Below, piece after piece: positions 1 to 8,856 of a stretch of 64,000 nucleotides of DNA (the first letter of the stretch is position 1; each line of letters starts with the position of its first letter). The stretch comes from Plectonema cf. radiosum LEGE 06105. GTDB lineage: Bacteria; Cyanobacteriota; Cyanobacteriia; Cyanobacteriales; Nostocaceae. The notes beneath the pieces are model-generated. The model was not told the origin of the DNA. It ran no database searches and worked only from the letters and a program-made list of their open reading frames with translations. The translations under genes and the position numbers were made by a program. The stretch is taken from positions 1 through 64,000 of the forward strand of contig NZ_JADEWL010000018.1 in the NCBI RefSeq assembly GCF_015207665.1, given 5' to 3'.

Positions 1-197
1 GGAGATGGGGGGATGGGGGGAAATTAACTGTCAACTAACCACTATCAACCATCAATTATCAGTTATCAACCAACAACTAACCACCATCAACCATCAACTA
101 ACCACTGTCAACTATCAACCATCAACTAACCACTATCCACCATCAACTAACCTTTAACCTTTAACCTCTAACCTCTAACCTTTAACCTTTAACCTGC
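1..197. repeat. Heptanucleotide tandem-repeat region
   Basis: The left edge is degenerate 7-bp units: CAACTAA/CCATCAA/CTATCAA types to about 150, then CTTTAAC/CTCTAAC units to 197. This is the short-tandemly-repeated-repetitive class of filamentous cyanobacteria. The last unit supplies the TAA stop of the neighbouring minus-strand gene. No coding function is seen. Confidence 0.85.
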
Positions 198-497
198 TTG
201 TACTGGTTGTTGTTGGGAAACGTTACCAGGCATTGGTTCCATAGCTGTTCCTGGTTCTACGGGGGACAGTTCGATATGATTTAATAATGTGGTAACAAAC
301 GCAAATAGCAAGAAAGGTAAAGATAACAGCACTACGAGTCCGACTGTAGCTAAAGCGTAAACAGGTCTTTTTGCACCCATTAAGGCTAAAGCTGATGCCA
401 AACTGAGGGTAATAGTTATCAGCCAAACAATTATTTGACCGTAGATATCGCCGAAAGTTAGAGTACAGACAAAGCGATATTTTTGTAAGTTAATCAT
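189..497 (-). CDS. Small two-helix membrane protein, unknown function
   Basis: A 102-residue protein that I do not recognise. It has two strongly hydrophobic segments at roughly residues 20-42 and 48-70, so it probably spans the membrane twice. The tail is Pro/Gln-rich and ends QQQPVQAG. The tail and the TAA stop run into the tandem repeats at 1-197, so the C-terminus may have been set by repeat insertion. The ATG is the only plausible start. No neighbour suggests a role. It is taken as real because of the clean membrane topology and the absence of a better frame. Confidence 0.6.
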   Translation of the reverse strand: MINLQKYRFVCTLTFGDIYGQIIVWLITITLSLASALALMGAKRPVYALATVGLVVLLSLPFLLFAFVTTLLNHIELSPVEPGTAMEPMPGNVSQQQPVQAG

Positions 498-830
498 TTA
501 ATTAGCCTCAATTCTATATATGCTTCTACGTTAAAACTATGTTTGAGTTTTAGGCGATTTCTAAACATTTTTGAAATAATTGTAATATCGCTTCATAAAT
601 AGTTTCTTGGTACTTACAAGTTTACAAAAATAAATCTATCTAAAGATGGGAATTGGTAATTGGTAATTGATAATTGGTAATTGGGGATTGGGAAAAAATA
701 TTTTGATGTGATTTTTTCGATGCATCAGAAATAATATTCTAATTTTGTGAAATAAAATTTATTTCTATGGTGTGAGTGTTTTTGAACCCGTTATCTGTAA
801 ATATGACTTCTGAAGATATACCAAGGAAAA
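498..830. other. Intergenic region with short repeat array
   Basis: AT-rich spacer between divergent genes. It should hold both promoters, but none is clear enough to mark. It contains a (TAATTGG)n array at about 653-692. Nothing else is seen. Confidence 0.6.
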
Positions 831-2288
831 ATGCAAATTCAAACACCAGACTGGGTTAAGCACGCAGTTTTCTATCAAATTTTTCCAGATAGATTTGCTA
901 TTAGTAAACAGCCTCGCAAACGGTTGTTACGTAATGCGAGTTGGGAAGATTGGCATACAATGCCTACACTCCAAGGTTATAAAGGAGGGGATTTATGGGG
1001 TGTAATGGAACAGTTAGATTATTTGCAGGATTTGGGTATTAATGCTATCTACTTTACTCCAATTTTTCAATCAGCTAGCAATCATCGTTATCATACCCAT
1101 GATTATTATCAGGTAGACCCTTTGTTAGGTGGAAATCCAGCTTTTAAAGAATTATTAGAAGCTGCTCATGCTAGAGATATTAAAGTTGTGTTAGATGGTG
1201 TATTTAATCATAGCAGTCGCGGATTTTTCTTTTTTCACGACATTTTAGAAAATGGACCTCATTCACCTTGGTTAGATTGGTTTAAGATTGAAAATTGGCC
1301 TTTGGCTCCTTACACTGGCGATTTGCCTGCAAATTACGAAGGTTGGGATGGAAATCGAGCCTTACCAGTATTTAATCATGATAATCCTGAAGTAAGGGAA
1401 TATATCATGGAAATTGCCGAATATTGGCTAAAATTCGGTATTGATGGTTGGCGTTTAGATGTTCCCTTCGAGATTACAACTCCTGGTTTTTGGCAAGAGT
1501 TTCGGGAAAGAGTTAAAGCAATTAACAGTGATGCTTATATCGTTGGTGAAGTTTGGACTGATGCTCGTCAATGGCTCGATGGTAGCCAATTTGACGGGGT
1601 AATGAACTATTTATTTACTGCACCAACTATTGCTTTTACGGCTGGCGATCGCGTTGTTCTCGAACAAGTAAAAGACCGTTCTTATCAACCATATCCGGCT
1701 TTATCTGCTGCTGAATACGCGGAGAAAATTCAAGCATTATTAAAACTTTATCCCTGGGAAATTCAACTGACTCAATTAAATTTACTAGCATCACACGATA
1801 CGGCCCGCTTGCTTACTATTGCGGATGGAGACCAAAAAAGCGTTGAATTAGCAACTTTATTATTACTTACCTTTCCCGGTGCGCCCAGTATATACTACGG
1901 TGATGAAGTTGGTTTACCGGGTGCCATCGATCCAGATTCACGACGTGGTTTTCCCCTAGAAGCTAATTGGAACAAGGATATTTACCAAACTCATCGTCAA
2001 TTGATTGCTTTACGTCACGCTTACCCTTGTTTACGGACTGGTGATTACAAAGTATTATTTGCCCAAGGAGAAGTATACGTATTTACCCGGACTTTAAAAC
2101 AAGAAAAATTAATTGTAGCGATTAACGTTGGTACTTCTGCTGTAACAATTGATTTAGATATGAGTGAATTGCGATCGTCGCAACCGAATAAACTTTTATA
2201 TGGTAGTGATGAAGTGAAATGGGATAATCAAGGAGATTCGGGATTATCGTTGAATATTCCTGCACGAACGGGATGTATTATTAATTAA
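831..2288 (+). CDS. Glycoside hydrolase family 13 alpha-glucosidase/neopullulanase-like
   Basis: A 485-residue alpha-amylase superfamily enzyme acting on alpha-1,4 or alpha-1,6 glucans or maltodextrins, probably in glycogen or starch turnover. All four GH13 regions are readable: DGVFNH near residue 122, GWRLDVP near 205 with the nucleophile Asp, VGEVW near 237 with the acid/base Glu, and LLASHD near 320 with the third catalytic Asp. No signal peptide is visible, so it should be cytosolic. It lacks the roughly 120-residue N-terminal domain of classical neopullulanase/cyclomaltodextrinase (about 580-600 aa). The family call is secure, the exact substrate is not. A hairpin at 2339-2361 lies just downstream. 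Confidence 0.9.
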   Translation: MQIQTPDWVKHAVFYQIFPDRFAISKQPRKRLLRNASWEDWHTMPTLQGYKGGDLWGVMEQLDYLQDLGINAIYFTPIFQSASNHRYHTHDYYQVDPLLGGNPAFKELLEAAHARDIKVVLDGVFNHSSRGFFFFHDILENGPHSPWLDWFKIENWPLAPYTGDLPANYEGWDGNRALPVFNHDNPEVREYIMEIAEYWLKFGIDGWRLDVPFEITTPGFWQEFRERVKAINSDAYIVGEVWTDARQWLDGSQFDGVMNYLFTAPTIAFTAGDRVVLEQVKDRSYQPYPALSAAEYAEKIQALLKLYPWEIQLTQLNLLASHDTARLLTIADGDQKSVELATLLLLTFPGAPSIYYGDEVGLPGAIDPDSRRGFPLEANWNKDIYQTHRQLIALRHAYPCLRTGDYKVLFAQGEVYVFTRTLKQEKLIVAINVGTSAVTIDLDMSELRSSQPNKLLYGSDEVKWDNQGDSGLSLNIPARTGCIIN

Positions 2289-2338
2289 CAACAAACAATT
2301 GATAATCAACCTTTCACCTTGTACATATTAATCATGTA

Positions 2339-2368
2339 GAGACGTTGCAGTGCAACGTCTCCGTATTT
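2339..2368 (+). terminator. GAGACGTTGCA palindrome, probable terminator
   Basis: Perfect 11-bp inverted repeat GAGACGTTGCA / TGCAACGTCTC around one base, followed by CGTATTTTT. It sits between the convergent GH13 and fasciclin genes and could end transcription of the former. The same AGAGACGTT palindrome type recurs at 48071-48094, so it is also a dispersed repeat. Confidence 0.6.
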
Positions 2369-2396
2369 TTAAATTCAACAATTAGTTATTTAGATA

Positions 2397-2825
2397 TCAA
2401 TTTCCTGCAACAATAGCGGGCATCAAAACCGAGTCAATTACGTGAATTACGCCATTATCTGCTAAAATATCTTTCTCAACAACATTGGCATCATTTAACT
2501 TTACTTTTCCTGAGTGTGATTCAACCGCTAAAATTGACCCTTCAACAGTTGGTACTTCGTCAATCTGCGCTAAATCATCAGAGCGAACATCACCAAATGC
2601 AACATGATAAGTTAAAATTTTTTTCAATTTAGGGATATCTTGCCACAAGGATTCTATTGTACCTTCCGGTAACTTAGCAAAAGCTTCATCAGTCGGTGCA
2701 AAAACAGTATGTGGATCTGAAGTAGTAAGAAAATCCTTTAAACCTGCTGCTTGCACGGCTTTAATTAAAGTTTCAAATTTTCCTGCATTGGTAGCAGTTT
2801 CAACAAGGTTAGCCATAATTATCAA
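2397..2825 (-). CDS. Fasciclin (FAS1) domain protein
   Basis: A 142-residue protein made of one FAS1 domain. Family hallmarks are the H1-like TVFAPTDEAFAKLP near residue 60, the YHV motif (LTYHVAFGD) near 92, and the closing NGVIHVIDSVLMP near 124. FAS1 domains mediate adhesion or matrix contacts. No signal peptide is visible, so export is uncertain, as in many short bacterial FAS1 proteins. An internal ATG three codons in (MANLVETA) is an equally good start. The upstream side has (CAACAAT)-type repeats. Confidence 0.9.
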   Translation of the reverse strand: MIIMANLVETATNAGKFETLIKAVQAAGLKDFLTTSDPHTVFAPTDEAFAKLPEGTIESLWQDIPKLKKILTYHVAFGDVRSDDLAQIDEVPTVEGSILAVESHSGKVKLNDANVVEKDILADNGVIHVIDSVLMPAIVAGN

Positions 2826-2904
2826 TCAACAATCAACAATCAACAATTATCGATGAATAATCAAAAATTGATAATCAACCTTTGGCATATTCCTCCTATG
2901 GGAG

Positions 2905-3016
2905 TTAGTTGACAGTTGACAGTTGACAATTAACCTCTTGCCTCTAACCTTTAACCTTTAACCTTTAACCTTTAACCTCTAACCTTTAACCTTTAACCTC
3001 TAACCTTTAACCTTTG
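2905..3016. repeat. Tandem repeats (GTTGACA)n and (CTTTAAC)n
   Basis: About three GTTGACA units are followed by roughly ten CTTTAAC/CTCTAAC units. The array enters the 3' end of the adjacent minus-strand histidine kinase gene, encoding its last residues (RLKVRG) and its stop. Confidence 0.85.
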
Positions 3017-4903
3017 TGACGGTATCCATACAGTAAAAATTGAACCTCTACCAACAGTAGATTCGACATCAATTCTTCCCCGATGCAGTTGTACGAGTTG
3101 TTTTGTCAAAGCTAAACCTAATCCTGTACCTTCATAGCGTCTGTGATAGGATGCATCAAGTTGGTGAAACTTTTCAAATAGTAAAGATAACTGCTCTTCG
3201 GGAATACCAATACCAGTATCTTCTATTTGAAATACTGCTGTTTCAGCTTCTATCCAAACTCGTAAAGTAACGCTACCACCTTCGGGTGTAAATTTAATCG
3301 CGTTATTCAATAAATTGGATAAAATATGATTTACTCTTCTAAGATCAGCTGTAAATTTATCTTTTTGAGGATTAATTTGCAAATCAAGTTTTAAATTTAC
3401 TTGTTCTTTGATTGCTTTTTCAGCTAAACCATTATCTATAGTCTTTCTCACTGTATCAGTTAAAGAAAATTCCGTGATATTTAAGACTGCTTTTCCTGCT
3501 TCTATCTGGGATATTTCCAGGATGTCGTTAATCATTGCTAATAAACGTTCACCATTATCATGAATGGTTTGCAGGTAATTTCGCTGTCGTTGACTTAATT
3601 CTCCAAAAGACCACCTTAGTAATGTAGCAGACATTCCGATTACGTAAGTTAACGGAGTTAATAATTCATGGCTGATAGTCGCGAGAAACTCATTTCTGAG
3701 ACGATTTGCAGCTTCTGCGGCTACTAAAGCATCTTGTAATTCAACTGTTCTATCGTTGACTCTTTGTTCTAAAATTAGTTTATCCGATTCTAAAGATTCC
3801 ATTAACTCCGATTGGTGAATGGCGATCGCCAATTGTTCGGCTACTGAAGTCAACAAAATTGTTTGGCTTTGAGTCCAATCATGGGTACCATTACATTGAT
3901 GAGCAATTAATAAACCCCAAAGTTTTTCTTCAAAGACAATTGGTGCAGCAAACTTTGCTTTGACTTGACTTTTTTTGAGATATTTTAATAAACACTCTTC
4001 GAGAGCATAAGTTTTCTCAACATCGCTGACGGCTAAAGTAAAACCTTGTCGAAACTTATCCCAGCATCTACTTGACGGGATTAAACATCTTTCTTCAGAA
4101 TAATTTAATACAGAAGAAATGGTATCATTTGCTAAAACCTCATGAACTACACAACCAGTATAAGTGGATGGATTTTGTAAACTTGGAAGCGAACTGTGGG
4201 AGTTATTTATATTTACATTTTTAGGATTAAGTTCTAGTTCATTAAACTTATAAACTACTAATCTATCCAATTCCAGAAACTCTCTAACTTGATTGATTGC
4301 AGTGGTTATGATTACTGATAAATTAAAGCTTTTACGAGTTTGCGTTATCACCTGATTTAACAATCTTTCTTGAGCAATTTGTTTTTCTAAGGCATTTTCA
4401 ACGTGCAGACAAACTGAGGGTGAATCACTACTATGTGATACCTCTTCTTGATTCTGCTGTGTCGTCAGGTGTTTTAATAATAGTAGTGTAAATTTACTTT
4501 GTAGGATGGCATCATTGAGAACCGGGATTTGACAATATTTTTCCAGTTTTTGATAAGTATAAGAATCACTTGCAAATAAATCTCTTAACGTCTCAACAAA
4601 CTTAATAATTTCTCCTGGTTCAAAGGTTAACTTAGTATTTATACATAAATCGTCATAACTTACGTCAGTAGATACTCTGGGTAGTGAACCTATTAATAAT
4701 CCGCTGAATTGAGGGGAAACCACCACTGTAAAGTAAGATATCTGCCAGTCTCCCGGAGTCGGGATGGGTGTCAAAATAGCTTCTGTAATTATCATTGCTT
4801 CATTCCCTGCGGAAGTAACCATTTGCTGCAATAATTCTCTTAATTGACTAAATGTATTGCTAGCTAATATTTCACAAAAGCTTAAATCAGGAGAACTAAG
4901 CAT
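2993..4903 (-). CDS. GAF-domain sensor histidine kinase
   Basis: A 636-residue soluble two-component kinase. Residues 1-170 are an N-terminal region I cannot assign. About 185-370 is a GAF domain of the cyanobacterial type (LDRLVVYKFN, then KFAAPIVFEEKLWGLLIAHQC). A coiled linker follows at about 375-400, then HisKA with the phospho-acceptor His in FLATISHELLTPL near 410, and an HATPase_c domain with N box NNAIKFTPEGG, G1 EDTGIGIP and G2 GTGLGLAL. No membrane segment is present, so it senses a cytosolic signal. No chromophore Cys is obvious in the GAF domain. The last residues are encoded by CTTTAAC repeats. No cognate regulator is adjacent. Confidence 0.9.
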   Translation of the reverse strand: MLSSPDLSFCEILASNTFSQLRELLQQMVTSAGNEAMIITEAILTPIPTPGDWQISYFTVVVSPQFSGLLIGSLPRVSTDVSYDDLCINTKLTFEPGEIIKFVETLRDLFASDSYTYQKLEKYCQIPVLNDAILQSKFTLLLLKHLTTQQNQEEVSHSSDSPSVCLHVENALEKQIAQERLLNQVITQTRKSFNLSVIITTAINQVREFLELDRLVVYKFNELELNPKNVNINNSHSSLPSLQNPSTYTGCVVHEVLANDTISSVLNYSEERCLIPSSRCWDKFRQGFTLAVSDVEKTYALEECLLKYLKKSQVKAKFAAPIVFEEKLWGLLIAHQCNGTHDWTQSQTILLTSVAEQLAIAIHQSELMESLESDKLILEQRVNDRTVELQDALVAAEAANRLRNEFLATISHELLTPLTYVIGMSATLLRWSFGELSQRQRNYLQTIHDNGERLLAMINDILEISQIEAGKAVLNITEFSLTDTVRKTIDNGLAEKAIKEQVNLKLDLQINPQKDKFTADLRRVNHILSNLLNNAIKFTPEGGSVTLRVWIEAETAVFQIEDTGIGIPEEQLSLLFEKFHQLDASYHRRYEGTGLGLALTKQLVQLHRGRIDVESTVGRGSIFTVWIPSQRLKVRG

Positions 4904-5013
4904 TTTCCGGCAAAATAGAAGTGAGAAGATTGTTTGCGTCGCCCAAAAATTTTTAGAAAAAATTTTAATACATGAATGTTCTAACCAATAGTGTAAAACG
5001 GTAATAAAGAATT

Positions 5014-8000
5014 ATGCATCGAATCAGTGCCAGTAATAAAGAATTTAACTTACAGTCAGAAGACTTAATATTTCTAGAACAAACTACCGCAAAGTTTGTA
5101 TTTTTAACTTCAGCCGATACAGATATTCAAACTATAGCAGCAGCAGTTTCACAATTACCTCCTAACTTCGATGCAATTAGAGTTGCTAACTTACTAAATT
5201 TACAGCATCAAATAAGTATTGATAATTATGCAGAGCAAGTTTTAGAATTTGCCCAAGTGATTATTTTAAGATTACTAGGAGGAAGTTCTTATTGGTCTTA
5301 TGGTTTAGAAGTTGTGCTGGAAATTGTGCAGCGCAATGGCACTAATTTAATTGTAATCCCAGGAGAAGATACTCTCGACCTCAATTTAATCTCTCATTCC
5401 ACTTTACCCCTAACTACGGTCAATCAAATATCTCGCTATTTTAGTCAAGGTGGGGTTGATAATTTTGCTCACGCTTTTAAATTTATTGCTGACAAGTGCT
5501 TTTCCTCATCATTTAACCCTCCACCTCCTGTGGAAGTACCAAAATTTGGTTTGTATGATTATTTGGGCAAAGCACATGAGATAATTAACAATGCTCAATT
5601 GCCAAAAGTAGCCATACTCTTCTACCGCGCTCATTATTTATCCGGAAATACTTTAGTTATCGATGCTTTATGTCAAGCTTTAGCAAAACGAAATATCCAA
5701 CCAGTTGCGGTTTTTGTTTCTTCGTTGCGTGAAATTGATGTCCAACAACAGTTAAGCGATTTTTTTCAAGCTCAAAATGGAGCAACTATTTCTTTCATAC
5801 TCAACACCACCAGTTTCTCTTTAGCACGTTTAGAAACAGAAAGACCATCTGTAGAATTGTGGGAAAAACTTGATGTTCCGGTGTTGCAAGTTATCCTCAG
5901 CAGTAGTTCCATAGAAGAATGGGAATCTTCCTCTGGGGGACTTTCACCCCGTGATATTGCCATGAATGTAGCATTACCCGAAGTCGATGGACGCATTATT
6001 AGCCGTGCTGTCTCTTTCAAAACAGTACAAAATAACAATTCCGCTTTACAAACTGATGTCATAGTTTATCAACCAGTAGCTTCACGGATTGAATTTGTCA
6101 CGGATTTAGCAGCTAATTGGGTTAAACTACGTTCTAAATCTCCCACACAACGCCGTATAGCCTTGATTTTAGCTAATTATCCCACCCGTGACGGACGCTT
6201 AGCAAACGGAGTTGGATTAGATACACCACAAAGCTGCATCGAAATTTTGGAAGCCCTACAAAATGCTGGCTATGACATAGAAAATATACCCGAAAACGGC
6301 AATGAATTAATCGAATTACTCATTGCAGGAGTTACAAACGACTCGGAAGCCAGAGATTTAAGAAAAATACGTCAAAGTCTTTCTTTTGATCAATATCAAG
6401 AATACTTCACTTCCCTACCACAAGCAGTCCAGGAAGGTATTTGTCAAAGATGGGGGGACAAGGGGACAAGGGGACAAGGGGATAATTATCCATTACCCAT
6501 TACCCATTACCCATTACCCATTACCTATTCCCAATTTCCAATATCGGGTATTCAACTCGGCAATATTTTCATCGGAATTCAGCCAGCACGGGGCTACGAT
6601 ATCGACCCCAGTTTAAATTATCATGCACCCGATTTAGAACCTACTCACGCTTATTTAGCTTTTTATTATTGGATCAGAAAATGTTTTGCTGCTGATGCTG
6701 TAGTTCATGTCGGTAAACATGGAAATCTGGAATGGCTACCGGGTAAAAGCATCGCTTTATCAGAAAATTGCTATCCAGAAGTGGCTTTATCGACACTTCC
6801 ACACCTTTATCCTTTTATTGTCAACGACCCTGGGGAAGGTTCTCAAGCAAAACGTCGCGCTCAAGCTGTAATTGTAGACCATCTCACCCCTCCTTTAACT
6901 CGTGCAGAACTTTATGGTCCCTTAGTAAAGTTAGAAAATTTAGTAGATGAATATTACGAAGCAATAAATTTAGACCCCAAACGTTTAACAAAAATTAACG
7001 AAAAAATTAGAGAATTAATTCTTCAAGAAAATTTACATTTAGACTTGCAATTTAATCCTGATAAATTTGAAAATCAAATCCAAAATAGTGTTTTCAACCA
7101 TATTCTGAATTCCTTAGATGGCTATCTATGCGAATTAAAAGAAGCTCAAATTCGCGACGGGTTACATATATTTGGCAAATGTCCCACGGGAAGACAATTG
7201 AGGGATTTGATTATTGCGATCGCACGTTATCCGAATCGTCATCATGCTGGATTAACTAGGGCGATCGCCAAGGATTTAGGTTGGGATTTTGACCCCTTGA
7301 CAGATAACCCCGCTCAAGCATTTAGCAACGAAAGTACTGTACCTTGTCGAAATGTAGGTGATGCAATTGAACTTTTGGAAGAATACGCGAATCGTATTGT
7401 TGAACAGGTAACGGAAAATTCTTTGAATAATGATTGTGTTATACCCCTGCAAATCCAAGCTCCTGAATCCCAAACTCAAATAGTTTTACAATGGATTCGC
7501 TCAAATCTTTTACCTTCATTAGAGCAAACCAATTTAGAAATTAAAAATTTGTTAAGAGGACTTGACGGTAGATACGTTAAAAGCGCCCCTTCCGGTTCAC
7601 CTACACGGGGTCGTCCGGAGGTTCTACCTACAGGTAATAACTTTTACTCAGTTGATATTCGTGCTATTCCTACAGAATCAGCTTGGGATGTAGGTAGAAA
7701 AGCCGCAGAGACTTTGGTCGAAACATATACCCAGGAGAATGGGGAGTATCCGAAGACACTTGCTTTATCAGTGTGGGGAACAGCGACAATGCGGACGGGG
7801 GGTGATGACATCGCTCAAGCCTTGGCTTTATTAGGAGTACAGCCAGTATGGGATGGCGCTTCTCGTAGAGTGGTGGATTTTGACATTTTACCGATATCGA
7901 TTTTACAACGTCCCCGCGTCGATGTGACCTTGAGAATATCTGGTTTCTTTCGGGACGCTTTTCCCAACTTAATCGAACTGTTTGATCGAGCAGTAATAGC

Positions 8001-8847
8001 AGTAGCAGCCTTAGATGAATCTCCAGAGTATAATCCCTTAGCCGTACAAGTAAGCTCTGAAACAGAACTTTGGATGAAACAAGGATTAAATAAAAAAGCC
8101 GCACAAACGCGATCGCAGTATCGGATTTTTGGTAGTAAGGGAGGAGCCTATGGTGCAGGTTTACAGGGGTTGATTGAATCTCAAAATTGGAACACAGATC
8201 AAGATTTAGCCCGTGCTTACATCAACTGGAGCTGCTATGCTTACACAGGTAAGGGCTTTTGTAAAGCAGCACCCGAAGCATTCGAGCAACGTCTAGTAAA
8301 AATGCAAGTTGTACTGCACAATCAAGATAATCGCGAACACGATTTACTAGATTCCGATGATTATTACCAGTTTCAGGGTGGTCTAACAGTAGCAGTGCGA
8401 TCGTTAACAGGAAAAAATCCTCAAATATATTTTGGCGATAATTCCAAAAGTTTTCAACCGCGAGTCCGCAAGCTTCAACAAGAAATAGCCAGGGTGTATC
8501 GTTCGCGAGTTGTCAATCCCAAATGGATTGAAGGAGTCATGCGTCACGGTTATAAAGGTGCATTTGAAATTGCGGCGACAGTAGATTATTTATTTGCTTA
8601 CGATGCTACTGCCAACTGTGTAGAAAACCATATGTATCAGGGAATTGCCCAAGCTTACCTTTTTGAGCCAAATGTCTGTGAATTCATCGAGAACAACAAT
8701 CCTCATGCTCTGCGTGATATTGCTGAAAGATTATTAGAAGCATACCAGCGCGGTTTATGGCAGGATGTAAATATATCAACAATAGATAATTTACGAAACC
8801 TGGTTCACCAAGCAGAAGCAGCAATTGAAGAAAAATCGGTTGTGTAA
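5014..8847 (+). CDS. cobN: Cobaltochelatase subunit CobN
   Basis: A 1277-residue CobN/BchH family protein: the large subunit of an ATP-dependent chelatase that inserts cobalt into the corrin ring in cobalamin synthesis. Family hallmarks are IQPARGYDIDPSLNYHAPDL near 520-540, VHVGKHGNLEWLPGK near 565, the glycine/proline-rich block at about 850-872 (SPTRGRPEVLPTG), and the C-terminal GFCKAAPEAFE and GYKGAFEIA blocks. Length matches cyanobacterial CobN. It is odd in that nucleotides 6451-6530 are intergenic-type tandem repeats read in frame as GDKGTRGQGD plus PLPITHYPLPIT. CobS/CobD partners and a cobalamin riboswitch are not visible here. The next gene starts 9 bp downstream. Confidence 0.93.
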   Translation: MHRISASNKEFNLQSEDLIFLEQTTAKFVFLTSADTDIQTIAAAVSQLPPNFDAIRVANLLNLQHQISIDNYAEQVLEFAQVIILRLLGGSSYWSYGLEVVLEIVQRNGTNLIVIPGEDTLDLNLISHSTLPLTTVNQISRYFSQGGVDNFAHAFKFIADKCFSSSFNPPPPVEVPKFGLYDYLGKAHEIINNAQLPKVAILFYRAHYLSGNTLVIDALCQALAKRNIQPVAVFVSSLREIDVQQQLSDFFQAQNGATISFILNTTSFSLARLETERPSVELWEKLDVPVLQVILSSSSIEEWESSSGGLSPRDIAMNVALPEVDGRIISRAVSFKTVQNNNSALQTDVIVYQPVASRIEFVTDLAANWVKLRSKSPTQRRIALILANYPTRDGRLANGVGLDTPQSCIEILEALQNAGYDIENIPENGNELIELLIAGVTNDSEARDLRKIRQSLSFDQYQEYFTSLPQAVQEGICQRWGDKGTRGQGDNYPLPITHYPLPITYSQFPISGIQLGNIFIGIQPARGYDIDPSLNYHAPDLEPTHAYLAFYYWIRKCFAADAVVHVGKHGNLEWLPGKSIALSENCYPEVALSTLPHLYPFIVNDPGEGSQAKRRAQAVIVDHLTPPLTRAELYGPLVKLENLVDEYYEAINLDPKRLTKINEKIRELILQENLHLDLQFNPDKFENQIQNSVFNHILNSLDGYLCELKEAQIRDGLHIFGKCPTGRQLRDLIIAIARYPNRHHAGLTRAIAKDLGWDFDPLTDNPAQAFSNESTVPCRNVGDAIELLEEYANRIVEQVTENSLNNDCVIPLQIQAPESQTQIVLQWIRSNLLPSLEQTNLEIKNLLRGLDGRYVKSAPSGSPTRGRPEVLPTGNNFYSVDIRAIPTESAWDVGRKAAETLVETYTQENGEYPKTLALSVWGTATMRTGGDDIAQALALLGVQPVWDGASRRVVDFDILPISILQRPRVDVTLRISGFFRDAFPNLIELFDRAVIAVAALDESPEYNPLAVQVSSETELWMKQGLNKKAAQTRSQYRIFGSKGGAYGAGLQGLIESQNWNTDQDLARAYINWSCYAYTGKGFCKAAPEAFEQRLVKMQVVLHNQDNREHDLLDSDDYYQFQGGLTVAVRSLTGKNPQIYFGDNSKSFQPRVRKLQQEIARVYRSRVVNPKWIEGVMRHGYKGAFEIAATVDYLFAYDATANCVENHMYQGIAQAYLFEPNVCEFIENNNPHALRDIAERLLEAYQRGLWQDVNISTIDNLRNLVHQAEAAIEEKSVV
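6451..6530 (+). repeat. In-frame tandem-repeat insertion inside cobN
   Basis: Three to four GGGGACAA units are followed by about five CCATTAC units and a degenerate one. These are the same unit types found between genes elsewhere in the window. They occupy cobN codons of about 480-510 without breaking the frame, just before the conserved GIQPARGYDIDP block. Confidence 0.85.
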
Positions 8848-8856
8848 GAGAAAAAT

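Noticed and set aside
4904-5013. Cobalamin riboswitch before cobN
   Set aside because: Only 110 bp, AT-rich, with no B12-box-like sequence.
7590-7640. Apparent insertion in CobN reading SPTRGRPEVLPTG
   Set aside because: This is a known conserved CobN block, not a repeat insertion.
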